Source of the DNA: Comamonas denitrificans
GTDB taxonomy: Bacteria > Pseudomonadota > Gammaproteobacteria > Burkholderiales > Burkholderiaceae_C
Length of the DNA: 64,000 nucleotides
Direction: 5' to 3'
NCBI RefSeq assembly: GCF_017368815.1
Contig: NZ_JAFNME010000012.1
Location: 1-64,000 of the forward strand
This document shows positions 17,117 to 25,739 of this stretch, one piece after another. Position 1 is the stretch's first letter. Each line of letters begins with the position of its first letter. The translations under genes were made by a program, and so were the position numbers. The notes beneath the pieces were generated by a model. The model was not told the origin of the DNA and did not search any database. It was given only the letters and a program-made list of their open reading frames with translations.

Positions 17117-18136
17117 ATGTTTGCAACCTCCATCGCCGGCAGCTTGCCCAAACCCGCCTGGCTGGCCGAAACCCACAAACTCTGGCCCCAATGGAAAGCC
17201 GAGGGCGATGCGCTGTTGCAAGCCAAAGCCGATGCCACCTTGCTGTGGATCAAGGCCCAGGAAGATGCAGGCTTGGACATCGTGTGCGATGGCGAGCAAG
17301 CGCGTCAGCACTTTGTGCATGGCTTTTTGGAGCAGGTCGAAGGCATCGACTTTCAGAACAAAGTCACGATGGGCATCCGCAACAACCGCTACGACGCGAT
17401 GGTGCCGCAGGTGGTGGCCCCGCTGCGCCTCAAAGGCCGGGTGCACGCTTTTGAAGCCCAACTGGCCCGCGCCCATACCAAGAAAAAACTCAAATTCACC
17501 CTGCCTGGCCCCATGACCATCGTCGATACGGTGGCCGACCGCTTCTATGGCGACAAAGTCAAAATGGCCTTCGCCTTTGCCGAGCTGCTCAACCAAGAAG
17601 CACTGGCCCTGCAGGCCGATGGGGTGGACATCATCCAGTTTGATGAACCCGCCTTCAACGTCTATATGCAAGAGGCCGCCGAATGGGGCGTGCAGGCACT
17701 GGAACGCGCCGCCCAGGGCCTGACCTGCACCACGGCCGTGCATATCTGCTACGGCTACGGTATTAAAGCCAATACCGACTGGAAAAGCACCCTGGGCGAT
17801 GAGTGGCGGCAGTACGAAACCATCTTCCCGGCACTGGCCCAAAGCCGCATCGACCAGGTCAGCCTGGAATGCATCCACTCCCACGTGCCGCCCCATCTGA
17901 TGCAGTTGCTGGCGGGCAAGGACGTGCTGGTCGGCGTGATTGATGTGGCCACCGAGGTGGTCGAAACCCCTGAAGAAGTAGCCGACACCATTGCCCGGGC
18001 GCTGGAGTTTGTGCCCAAAGAGCGCCTGTTCCCCTGCACCAACTGCGGCCTGGCCCCGATGGATCGCAACATCGCATGGCGCAAGCTCCAAGCCCTGGCC
18101 GAAGGTGCCAAGCTGGCCAAAGAGCGACTGTCTTGA
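17117..18136 (+). CDS. Core-MetE type cobalamin-independent methionine synthase
   Basis: This 339-residue protein corresponds to the C-terminal catalytic half of MetE and lacks the N-terminal half, as in the core-MetE (Mes) families. Zinc-site residues are visible as HIC in TAVHICYGYG and as the cysteine in FPCTNCGLAPM. Substrate-loop motifs LPGPMTIVDT, IIQFDEPAF and SLECIHSH are present. The ATG at 17117 follows AAAGGAA at a good distance; a 6-residue longer start at 17099 is possible. It would transfer a methyl group to homocysteine from an uncertain donor. No DUF1852 (MesX) partner is adjacent. Confidence 0.8.
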   Translation: MFATSIAGSLPKPAWLAETHKLWPQWKAEGDALLQAKADATLLWIKAQEDAGLDIVCDGEQARQHFVHGFLEQVEGIDFQNKVTMGIRNNRYDAMVPQVVAPLRLKGRVHAFEAQLARAHTKKKLKFTLPGPMTIVDTVADRFYGDKVKMAFAFAELLNQEALALQADGVDIIQFDEPAFNVYMQEAAEWGVQALERAAQGLTCTTAVHICYGYGIKANTDWKSTLGDEWRQYETIFPALAQSRIDQVSLECIHSHVPPHLMQLLAGKDVLVGVIDVATEVVETPEEVADTIARALEFVPKERLFPCTNCGLAPMDRNIAWRKLQALAEGAKLAKERLS

Positions 18137-18239
18137 CCCCATACAACACTGGTAAGAGAGCAAGAAGATGTCACACGCTTCTTGCTACAACTGCGACGTC
18201 GCCTGCACTTGGCCATCGCGCTCGATCCGTGCAGCCCCG

Positions 18240-19631
18240 TCAGGGTTCACATGTGCCTTGCTTCCACCCAAGCAGCTCTAGCGGCCTCAATCCAAACCGC
18301 ACGGCATTGCCGGCATGCAAGCCCGCTAGTTCTTTGAGCACCAACTGTGTGAAGTGCGCGCGGTCTTCAGGCTGCACACTTGCAGGCAGCATGGCGCTGA
18401 CACTCACCGCATTGATTGGCTGGCCGCTGCGAACAACAGCTGCAATCACTTCACCCAGCACGTGCCGGTAGCGCAAGCGCAAGATGTCTGGCGGCACCAA
18501 ACTTTGCTGCACAGCCACGTACTGCTGGCATGAACGCTCATAGGCCCACACAAAGACATCCCGCAGCAGATCAACCTGATTGAGTTCGTACACACCGATC
18601 ATCGCGTCCACGTACGCTTGCGGCGGCACATCAATGAATGACAGTGGGCACAGGTTGTGGCGAATGAAAGGAATGTTGGCAGCCAAGCGCGACACCCGCT
18701 TGTTCACGTCCTCAAAGGGCTGCAAATACGGCAGGTGCACCATGAGGAAGAACGCTTGCTCGAACGGGTCTTCTATTTCTGCGGCCATGCCCACCACGAT
18801 GCCGAACAACTCTTCCAAGCGTTGGGGCAAAGCCACTGGTAGGTACACGCTGCCACCAATTTCTACGGCACGACTGCGAATGCGGCCACACATGGCGGGG
18901 TCAGGCATCAAGCCATCAGAGAGCAGCGCATGCAAGGCCACGATGGTGTCCTGCGACACCACAGCTTGCTCGGGCGAATGCACCAAAAATTCGATGGCCT
19001 GCTTGTGGTTCAGAATCATCTGCGTTTCAAACGCATCCTTGCCCTCCGCCACCTGGCCAAACTCAATCAGCCGTGCGGTATCCAAGCGGCTGTAGGTGTT
19101 GCCTTCGAGTTGCGAAGAAGCCCAGGAAAGATCAATCAGCAGGCGGTTGAGAATGTCTCTGGCAAAGGTGCCAGCGGGTGTTTGTTCGGCAGGTGAGCGC
19201 CCCAGGGCATGCAGCTGCTCACGCAACTTCAAAGGCAGGTACGCGGTGTGGTTGGGGTGGTACTGCTCCAAAAATTCTGTGCGATAGACCACAGGCTTGC
19301 GCAGGTGCCGGGGCTGACGCACATACGCCTTGATGGCTTCACCTTCAGCGCTGATGGGAACATATGGCCCGGTCTCCATCTTTGCGCTTGAAGCATCCAC
19401 ACCACTTGGGCTTTCACCTTGCAGAACTGGAAAGTAGCGCACGGCCCTGGCTTGCCCCTGCACCCGAATACGCTCTTGCTCAACCAATACAGCCAATCTG
19501 CGCTGAAGGCTTCGGCGTTGCAAGGCCAGCCCTGATTCCTGCAACACTTCTTGAGCGTTCACCCCTTCAGGGTGATGCGCAATGACATTGGCCAACACGT
19601 CGAGTTCTTGCTGTGGTTTGACGCTATTCAT
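18240..19631 (-). CDS. Fic family protein with degenerate catalytic motif and winged helix
   Basis: This 463-residue protein has an N-terminal winged-helix-like region (residues 1-70, with VLANVIAHHPEGVNAQEV). It then has a Fic core carrying the inhibitory-helix motif SSQLEGN at 172-178. The Fic motif, normally HPFxDGNGRxxR, reads QPFEDVNKRVSR at 304-315, so the catalytic His is Gln and the GNG phosphate loop is changed. Canonical AMP transfer looks unlikely. A regulatory or altered enzymatic role is possible, and the fused winged helix suggests DNA binding. Inverted repeats lie in the promoter. Confidence 0.8.
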   Translation of the reverse strand: MNSVKPQQELDVLANVIAHHPEGVNAQEVLQESGLALQRRSLQRRLAVLVEQERIRVQGQARAVRYFPVLQGESPSGVDASSAKMETGPYVPISAEGEAIKAYVRQPRHLRKPVVYRTEFLEQYHPNHTAYLPLKLREQLHALGRSPAEQTPAGTFARDILNRLLIDLSWASSQLEGNTYSRLDTARLIEFGQVAEGKDAFETQMILNHKQAIEFLVHSPEQAVVSQDTIVALHALLSDGLMPDPAMCGRIRSRAVEIGGSVYLPVALPQRLEELFGIVVGMAAEIEDPFEQAFFLMVHLPYLQPFEDVNKRVSRLAANIPFIRHNLCPLSFIDVPPQAYVDAMIGVYELNQVDLLRDVFVWAYERSCQQYVAVQQSLVPPDILRLRYRHVLGEVIAAVVRSGQPINAVSVSAMLPASVQPEDRAHFTQLVLKELAGLHAGNAVRFGLRPLELLGWKQGTCEP

Positions 19632-19637
19632 GGCGCG

Positions 19638-19681
19638 TAGTATGACGCAATACTATGAATTGCGACATTTTTTGTCGCAAT
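19638..19681. promoter_or_regulatory. Two inverted repeats in the fic promoter
   Basis: The dyad TAGTAT-gacgca-ATACTA lies at 19638-19655. A second dyad, ATTGCGAC-n7-GTCGCAAT, lies at 19659-19681. Both are within 50 bp upstream of the fic start codon and would suit operators for the gene's own winged-helix domain. Confidence 0.5.
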
Positions 19682-19777
19682 CAAACATTGTGACAGCTGC
19701 CAACCGGAGTTTTTATGCGCACTCTGAGCCAACAGCCCCCACTTTTCCAACGCGGTGCCCAAGCTCAAGCACGTAAA

Positions 19778-19806
19778 AAAAGCCACTGCAAAGAGTGGCT
19801 TTTCAA
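19778..19806 (-). terminator. Terminator downstream of tRNA(CAU)
   Basis: The minus strand forms AAGCCACT / AGTGGCTT with a 6-base loop followed by a run of T residues, just 3' of the tRNA. Confidence 0.75.
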
Positions 19807-19810
19807 TTTT

Positions 19811-19889
<79 letters not shown>

Positions 19890-19930
19890 AAGAGGGCTTG
19901 CATTGTAGCGGTCAAAACCATGGCCAACGG

Positions 19931-20941
19931 CTAGCGCTGGTGGCTAAGCGCGTTGCTCACCAGCTTGGAGGTGATGTCCACAATCTGAATCATCTTGTCG
20001 TAGGGCATGCGCGTGGGGCCGATCACGCCCAGGGTGCCGACGATTTGGCCGTCCACCTCGTAGGGGGCGCTGACCACCGACAGCTCCTCGATGGGCACGA
20101 TGTGGCTTTCGCCGCCGATAAAGATGCGCACGCCTTCGGCCTGGCTGGAAAAGTCCAGCAGGCGCAGGATTTGGGTTTTTTGCTCAAACAAATCAAACGC
20201 GCGGCGCAGGTTGTGCATGTCGTGGGAGAAATCGCTGACGGCCAGCAAATTGCTTTGCCCGGCAATCACCACTTGCTCCTCTTGCGTGGCGGGGCTGAGC
20301 GCCTCGGCGCTGATATTCACGGCCGCCTGCATTAAATCGGCCACTTGGCTGCGCAGTTGTTCCACTTCGGTGCGCAGGCGTTCGCGCACTTGTTCGATGT
20401 CCAGCCCGGCGTAGTGGCTGTTGAGGTAGTTGGCCGCTTCGATGAGCTGGCTGCTGTCCAGCTCGCTATCGGTGAACATGACGCGGTTTTGCACGTCGCC
20501 ATCGGGGGCGACGATGATGACCAGCACCCGCCGCTCAGAGAGTTTGACGAACTCGATCTGCTTGAAGACCGAGCTGCGCTTGGGGGCCATGACCACGCCG
20601 ACAAATTGCGACAAGTTGGACAGCAGATGGGCCGCGTTGGCGATGACTTTTTGCGGTTGCTCGGCCGGCAGCTGGGGGGCCACCAAGGCTTGGCGCTGGG
20701 CGGTGAGCATGGTATCGACAAACAGGCGGTAGCCCCGGGCCGTGGGGATGCGACCTGCCGAGGTGTGCGGGCTGGCAATCAGGCCCAGCTCTTCGAGGTC
20801 GGCCATGACGTTGCGGATGGTCGCTGGTGACAACTCCAGGCCGGAAGAGCGCGACAGCGTGCGCGAGCCGATGGGCTGACCATCGGCGATATAACGTTCT
20901 ACCAACACTTTGAGCAGCAACTTGGCGCGATCATCGAGCAT
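19931..20941 (-). CDS. hrcA: Heat-inducible transcription repressor HrcA
   Basis: This 336-residue repressor binds CIRCE operators upstream of groESL and dnaK. The N-terminal winged helix ([18 protein letters not shown], then [17 protein letters not shown] and the [17 protein letters not shown] block) is diagnostic. The rest is the GAF-like HrcA domain, ending [12 protein letters not shown]. It is divergent from nadK with 32 bp between the start codons, so the promoters overlap. No CIRCE copy is obvious in that short gap. Confidence 0.95.
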   Translation of the reverse strand: MLDDRAKLLLKVLVERYIADGQPIGSRTLSRSSGLELSPATIRNVMADLEELGLIASPHTSAGRIPTARGYRLFVDTMLTAQRQALVAPQLPAEQPQKVIANAAHLLSNLSQFVGVVMAPKRSSVFKQIEFVKLSERRVLVIIVAPDGDVQNRVMFTDSELDSSQLIEAANYLNSHYAGLDIEQVRERLRTEVEQLRSQVADLMQAAVNISAEALSPATQEEQVVIAGQSNLLAVSDFSHDMHNLRRAFDLFEQKTQILRLLDFSSQAEGVRIFIGGESHIVPIEELSVVSAPYEVDGQIVGTLGVIGPTRMPYDKMIQIVDITSKLVSNALSHQR

Positions 20942-20973
20942 CCGGGCATTTTAATATGATGTAATTTCTCAGT

Positions 20974-21882
20974 ATGAGTCCCACATTCCGCCATGTTGCC
21001 TTGATCGGCAAGTACCACCAACTGTCTGGCTACAGCGCCCCGACCAACCCGGCGCACCAGCCGTTGGCCGAGATTGCCGAGTTCTTGCACGCCAAAGGCT
21101 GCGAGGTGGTGGTGGAAGCGGATACCGCCCTGCACACCGGGCTGCACCAGCGCTTTCCGACGCTGACGGTCGATGAACTGGGCCAGCACTGCGCTTTGGC
21201 GGTGGTGGTGGGGGGCGATGGCACCATGCTGGGCATCAGCCGCCATTTGGCCAAGTACGGCACGGCGCTGGTGGGCATCAACCAAGGGCGCTTGGGCTTT
21301 GTGACCGACATCCCTTTGAGCAGTTACCGCGAAACGCTGTTTCCGATTTTGCTGGGTGAATACGACGAAGACGTGCGCCCGCTCATGCACGCCCGCGTGG
21401 TGCGCGAGGGCAACTGCGTGTTTGAAACCTTGGCGGTAAACGATGTGGTGGTCAATCGCGGCGCGACCGCAGGCATGCTGGAGCTGCGCATCGAGGTTGA
21501 TGGGCGCTTTTTGTCCGACCAGCGTGCCGATGGCCTGATTGTGGCCACGCCCACGGGATCGACGGCCTACGCCCTCTCGGCGGGCGGGCCGATGATGCAC
21601 CCCAGCACGCCCGCGTGGGTGATTGCGCCGATTGCGCCCCACATGCTCTCGAACCGGCCCATCGTGATTCCGGACAGCGGCGAGGTCATGCTGCAAGTCA
21701 TTGGCGGGCGCGATGCCAGCGCCAATTTCGACATGCAGTCACTGCCCACCATCTTGCATGGCGACCGCATCTACGTGCGCCGCTCCGAGCACAGCGTGCG
21801 TTTTTTGCACCCCCGGGGTTGGAATTACTTTGCCACCTTGCGCAAAAAATTGGGCTGGAACGAAAGAAGCTACCGACCATGA
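20974..21882 (+). CDS. nadK: NAD kinase
   Basis: This enzyme phosphorylates NAD to NADP with ATP. The 302-residue length is normal. The GGDGTML motif is near residue 84, NDVVVNRG follows, and the [14 protein letters not shown] segment forms the NAD site. The stop overlaps the recN start as ATGA, indicating a nadK-recN operon, a common betaproteobacterial arrangement downstream of divergent hrcA. Confidence 0.95.
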   Translation: MSPTFRHVALIGKYHQLSGYSAPTNPAHQPLAEIAEFLHAKGCEVVVEADTALHTGLHQRFPTLTVDELGQHCALAVVVGGDGTMLGISRHLAKYGTALVGINQGRLGFVTDIPLSSYRETLFPILLGEYDEDVRPLMHARVVREGNCVFETLAVNDVVVNRGATAGMLELRIEVDGRFLSDQRADGLIVATPTGSTAYALSAGGPMMHPSTPAWVIAPIAPHMLSNRPIVIPDSGEVMLQVIGGRDASANFDMQSLPTILHGDRIYVRRSEHSVRFLHPRGWNYFATLRKKLGWNERSYRP

Positions 21883-23573
21883 CACTCAAACGCATCACGC
21901 TGCGCGACTTTGTCATCGTGCAGGCGCTGGACTTGGACTTGGCCACCGGCTTTACCGCCCTGACCGGCGAGACGGGCGCTGGCAAATCCATTTTGCTCGA
22001 TGCCCTGCAACTGGCCCTGGGCGCGCGTGCCGATGCCAGCGTGGTGCGCGAAGGGGCGGAGCAGGCCGAAATCACCCTGGTCTTCACCCCGCACGCCACG
22101 ACCGCCGCCTGGCTGCAAAGCCAAGAATTGCCCAGCGCCCAGGCGCTGACCCTGCGCCGCACCATCGACACCCAAAGCCGCAGCCGCGCCTGGATTAACG
22201 GCAAGCCCGCCACCGCCACGCAATTGCGCCAGGTGGGCGAACAACTGGTGAACATCCACGGCCAGCACGCCTGGCAAAACCTGATGCACGCTGACAGCGT
22301 GCGCGGCCTGCTCGATGCCTATGCCGGCATTCACAGCACCGAACTGCGCCAGCGCTACCACGATTGGCGCCAAGCCCGGCAGCAACTCGAGCACGCCCAA
22401 CAGCGCCAAGCGCAACGCCAGCAAGAGCGCGAGCGCCTGCAGTGGCACATCGACGAATTGGAAAAACTCGCCCCCCAAGCCGATGAGTGGGAAGAACTGA
22501 ACACCCAACACACCCGCCTGGCCCATGCCCAAACCCTGCTAGAAGCAGCGCAACACGCCTTGGCCGCCCTGAATAACGAAGAAACCGGGGCCGAGCGCCC
22601 CCTGGCCTACGCCAGCCACCAACTCGATGCCCACGCCCACCTGGAGCCAGGCTTTGCCGACATCAGCGCCACGCTGCAATCGTGCCTGGCACAGCTTGAC
22701 GATGCCCAGCACAGCCTGCAACGCTACTTAGAGCGTGCCGACCTGGACCCCGAGCGCCTGGCCGCCCTGGATGAGCGCCTGGGCCTGTGGCTGCAACTGG
22801 CCCGGCGCTTCAAACACCCGCCGCAAGAACTGCCGCAGCTGCTGAACACCTGGCACGCACAGCTGGCCGACCTGGACGCTGCCACCGACCTGCCCGCCCT
22901 GGCCCAGGCCGTCACCCACGCGCTGGAGCGCTACCGCAGCACGGCACAAGCGGTGTCTGCCCAGCGCCACCACGCCGCTGCCCAGCTGGAGGCGGCCATT
23001 ACCAGCGCCATGCAGGAATTGGGCATGCAGGGGGGCCGTTTTTGCGCCCAGGTGCTGCCCCTGGCCGAGCCCAGCGCCCACGGCCTGGACGAGGTGCAGT
23101 TTCTGGTGGCCGCCCACCCGGGGGCCACGCCCCGGCCGATTGGCAAAGTCGCCTCGGGCGGAGAGCTGTCGCGCATCTCTCTGGCGCTGGCCGTGGCCAC
23201 CAGTGCCCAAGGCAGCGCGGGCACCTTGATTTTTGACGAAGTCGATGCCGGCATTGGCGGCGCAGTGGCCCAAACCGTGGGGGCGCTCATGCAGCGCCTG
23301 GGTGCCAACCGCCAAGTGCTGGCCGTCACGCATTTGCCGCAAGTGGCCGCCTTTGCCCACCAGCATTGCGTGGTGCGCAAACAGCGGCGCAAAACTGGCA
23401 CCACCAGCCAAGTGCTGCCCACCAACGCCCAGCAGCGCGAACAAGAAATCGCCCGCATGCTGGGCGGGCAAACCATCTCCCCCACCACCTTGGCCCACGC
23501 CCGCGAAATGCTGGCCCAGGCACACAATCAGGCACAGGCCGCACCTGCTGCCATTGGGAAAGCTGCGCTATGA
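21879..23573 (+). CDS. recN: DNA repair protein RecN
   Basis: This is an SMC-like ATPase of double-strand break repair, 564 residues. The N-terminal Walker A is GETGAGKS (near residue 36). A long Gln/Arg/Ala-rich coiled coil occupies about residues 160-380. The C-terminal half has the signature [11 protein letters not shown] and Walker [13 protein letters not shown]. It overlaps nadK and rapZ by 4 bp each (ATGA), so the three genes are translated as one operon. The long open frame beginning upstream at 21615 is nadK read in another frame. Confidence 0.95.
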   Translation: MTLKRITLRDFVIVQALDLDLATGFTALTGETGAGKSILLDALQLALGARADASVVREGAEQAEITLVFTPHATTAAWLQSQELPSAQALTLRRTIDTQSRSRAWINGKPATATQLRQVGEQLVNIHGQHAWQNLMHADSVRGLLDAYAGIHSTELRQRYHDWRQARQQLEHAQQRQAQRQQERERLQWHIDELEKLAPQADEWEELNTQHTRLAHAQTLLEAAQHALAALNNEETGAERPLAYASHQLDAHAHLEPGFADISATLQSCLAQLDDAQHSLQRYLERADLDPERLAALDERLGLWLQLARRFKHPPQELPQLLNTWHAQLADLDAATDLPALAQAVTHALERYRSTAQAVSAQRHHAAAQLEAAITSAMQELGMQGGRFCAQVLPLAEPSAHGLDEVQFLVAAHPGATPRPIGKVASGGELSRISLALAVATSAQGSAGTLIFDEVDAGIGGAVAQTVGALMQRLGANRQVLAVTHLPQVAAFAHQHCVVRKQRRKTGTTSQVLPTNAQQREQEIARMLGGQTISPTTLAHAREMLAQAHNQAQAAPAAIGKAAL

Positions 23574-24454
23574 CCCTGGAAGTTGTACTCATCACCGGCC
23601 TGTCCGGCTCGGGCAAATCCATCGCCCTCAAAGCGCTGGAAGATGCCGGCTACTACTGCGTGGACAACCTGCCGCCCGAGCTGCTCCCGGCGTTTGTGCG
23701 CCTGCAGCATGCCCACCACGGCCAGCGCGTGGCCATTGCCATTGATGCGCGCAGCGCCACCAGCCTGCCGCACTTGCCCAAACAGTTGGAACAATTGCAA
23801 CGCTTAGGGGGCGAGGGCGTGCAACTGCACACGCTGTTTCTGGATGCCAACACGCCCACCTTGGTGCGGCGCTTCTCTGAAACGCGCCGCCGCCACCCGC
23901 TGGCCCCCACCGACTGGCCCGATGGCGGGGCCTTGGCCCAGGTGATTGAGCACGAGCGTGAACTGCTCAGCAGCCTGCGCGAATGCGCCCACGTGATCGA
24001 CACCAGCAACATCCGGGGGCCGCAACTGCAAAACTACGTCAAGGCATTTATTGAAGCCCCGGCCAACCAACTGACGCTGATTTTTCAGTCCTTCGGCTTC
24101 AAGTACGGCCTGCCCCTGGATGCCGATTACGTGTTTGACGTGCGCATGCTGCCCAACCCGTTCTACGACCCCAGTTTGCGCCCACTTACCGGCAAAGATG
24201 CCCCGGTGCAAGAATTCCTGCGCCAGCAGGCCAATGTGCAAACCATGCAAACGCACATCACGCAATTTGTCAGCCACTGGTTGCCCGCCCTGCAGGCCAA
24301 CCACCGCAGCTATGTGACGGTGGCCGTCGGCTGCACAGGGGGGCAGCACCGGTCGGTGTTTTTAACCGAGCAATTGGCGGCGCATTTCCGCACGCAATGG
24401 AACACCTTGCTGCGCCATCGGGAGATGGATGCGCGGGTGGCCAGCAAACCATAA
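23570..24454 (+). CDS. rapZ: RNase adapter and nucleotide-binding protein RapZ
   Basis: The protein has 294 residues and the P-loop GLSGSGKS at about residues 10-17. It has the conserved [10 protein letters not shown], the [18 protein letters not shown]-like block (here [17 protein letters not shown]) and the C-terminal CTGGQHRS motif. In enterobacteria RapZ guides RNase E to the GlmZ small RNA and binds glucosamine-6-phosphate. The role in betaproteobacteria is less defined. It overlaps recN by 4 bp. Confidence 0.93.
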   Translation: MTLEVVLITGLSGSGKSIALKALEDAGYYCVDNLPPELLPAFVRLQHAHHGQRVAIAIDARSATSLPHLPKQLEQLQRLGGEGVQLHTLFLDANTPTLVRRFSETRRRHPLAPTDWPDGGALAQVIEHERELLSSLRECAHVIDTSNIRGPQLQNYVKAFIEAPANQLTLIFQSFGFKYGLPLDADYVFDVRMLPNPFYDPSLRPLTGKDAPVQEFLRQQANVQTMQTHITQFVSHWLPALQANHRSYVTVAVGCTGGQHRSVFLTEQLAAHFRTQWNTLLRHREMDARVASKP

Positions 24455-24464
24455 AATAATAAAA

Positions 24465-24541
24465 GAGCTAGACCCGCTTTATTTACAACATTTTTAGCAC
24501 AAAAATACCTAAAAACATTGTATTTAAAGCGGAAGAAGCTC
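24465..24541. repeat. Dispersed palindromic element between rapZ and mutY
   Basis: The arms GAGCTAGACCCGCTTTA and TAAAGCGGAAGAAGCTC enclose TTTACAACA...TTGTATTT. It fills the gap between convergent genes and abuts the mutY stop, so it probably acts as a bidirectional terminator. Confidence 0.8.
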
Positions 24542-25660
24542 TTAAAACTCAAGCATCAACTTGCGCACCGGAGCGGGCAGCCCCAAGGCCAAGGCCTGCG
24601 CGGGCGAGCACCAAGCGCCCTCGTCCCTGGCCACATCCAGCACGTGGGCATCCGCCTCCAGCTGCACCACCACCGGGTGCAAAAACAAATCACGGTGCGT
24701 CAGCACATGCGCCAGCACGGGCAGATCGCGGCGCTGGGCGATGCGCACAGTGCTTGTCAAAGTAGTTGGCAAACTGGCCAAGGCCTGCTCCAGCGCCGGC
24801 GCGTCGGGGTAAATCAAGGGGCTGAACAAGCCGGCCCAGATGGCATTGGCACCGCCTTTTTCGGGGCGGCGCTGCAGCCAAAAGCGCCCGGCACTGTCGC
24901 GCAAAAACAGCAGCCACCAGGCTTGGCTGCTGCGGCGTAATTTGCGGGTTTTGATGGGGTAGCGCTCGGCCGCGTGGGCCTGGTGGGCTTGGCAAACCGC
25001 TTGCAGCGGGCATTGGCTGCAAGCGGGCTGGCGCGGGGTGCACACGGTGGCCCCCAAGTCCATCAGCGCTTGGGTGTAGCGCGGCATATCGTGACCGTGT
25101 TCGGGCAAGAGCTGCTCGGCCAGCGCCCACAGGGCTTTTTCCTGGGCGGCCTGGGCCAAATCGCCCTCAAAGGCCAGCACGCGCGTTAATACGCGCTTGA
25201 CGTTGGCATCCAAAATGGCGGAGCGCTCCTCAAAGCAAAACGCCGCAATCGCCGCCGCCGTGGTGCGGCCAATACCCGGCAGCGTGGCCAACACGGCGGC
25301 GCTGCGCGGAAATTGCCCACCGTGCTCGCGCATGACGGCCTGGGCGCAGCGGTGCAGGTTGCGGGCGCGGCTGTAGTAGCCCAGGCCGCTCCACAGCGCC
25401 ATCACGTCATCGGTGGAGGCGGCGGCCAAAGCCGCCACATCGGGCAGCGCCGCCAAAAACCGGCTGTAGTAGCCCAGCACGGTGGCCACCTGGGTTTGCT
25501 GCAGCATGATTTCAGAGAGCCAAACGCGGTACGGATCGCGCGTGGCCTGCCAGGGCAGGTGGTTGCGCCCATGCTGGGCTTGCCATTGCACCAAAGTGGG
25601 GGCGATCACAGGGGGCATCACAGGGGCTGTGCGCGGCGGGGTCAAAGCAAAAGCATCCAT
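24542..25660 (-). CDS. mutY: Adenine DNA glycosylase MutY
   Basis: MutY removes adenine mispaired with 8-oxoguanine. The 372-residue protein shows the catalytic glutamate in SEIMLQQTQV and the helix-hairpin-helix LPGIGRTTAAAI followed by ILDANVKRV. The iron-sulphur cluster ligands are CTPRQPACSQCPLQAVC. The C-terminal NUDIX-like domain starts near RRSSQAWWLLFL. The start is the ATG at 25660; an in-frame GTG lies 6 bp upstream. mutM, a partner in 8-oxoguanine defence, lies 2 kb away. Confidence 0.95.
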   Translation of the reverse strand: MDAFALTPPRTAPVMPPVIAPTLVQWQAQHGRNHLPWQATRDPYRVWLSEIMLQQTQVATVLGYYSRFLAALPDVAALAAASTDDVMALWSGLGYYSRARNLHRCAQAVMREHGGQFPRSAAVLATLPGIGRTTAAAIAAFCFEERSAILDANVKRVLTRVLAFEGDLAQAAQEKALWALAEQLLPEHGHDMPRYTQALMDLGATVCTPRQPACSQCPLQAVCQAHQAHAAERYPIKTRKLRRSSQAWWLLFLRDSAGRFWLQRRPEKGGANAIWAGLFSPLIYPDAPALEQALASLPTTLTSTVRIAQRRDLPVLAHVLTHRDLFLHPVVVQLEADAHVLDVARDEGAWCSPAQALALGLPAPVRKLMLEF

Positions 25661-25739
25661 AAACACAGCGCCGCCTCAAAACCCCAGGGTTTGGGCGGCG
25701 CAGTCAAAAAAACGGTGCAGTGTAGCGGCTGGGGATGGC

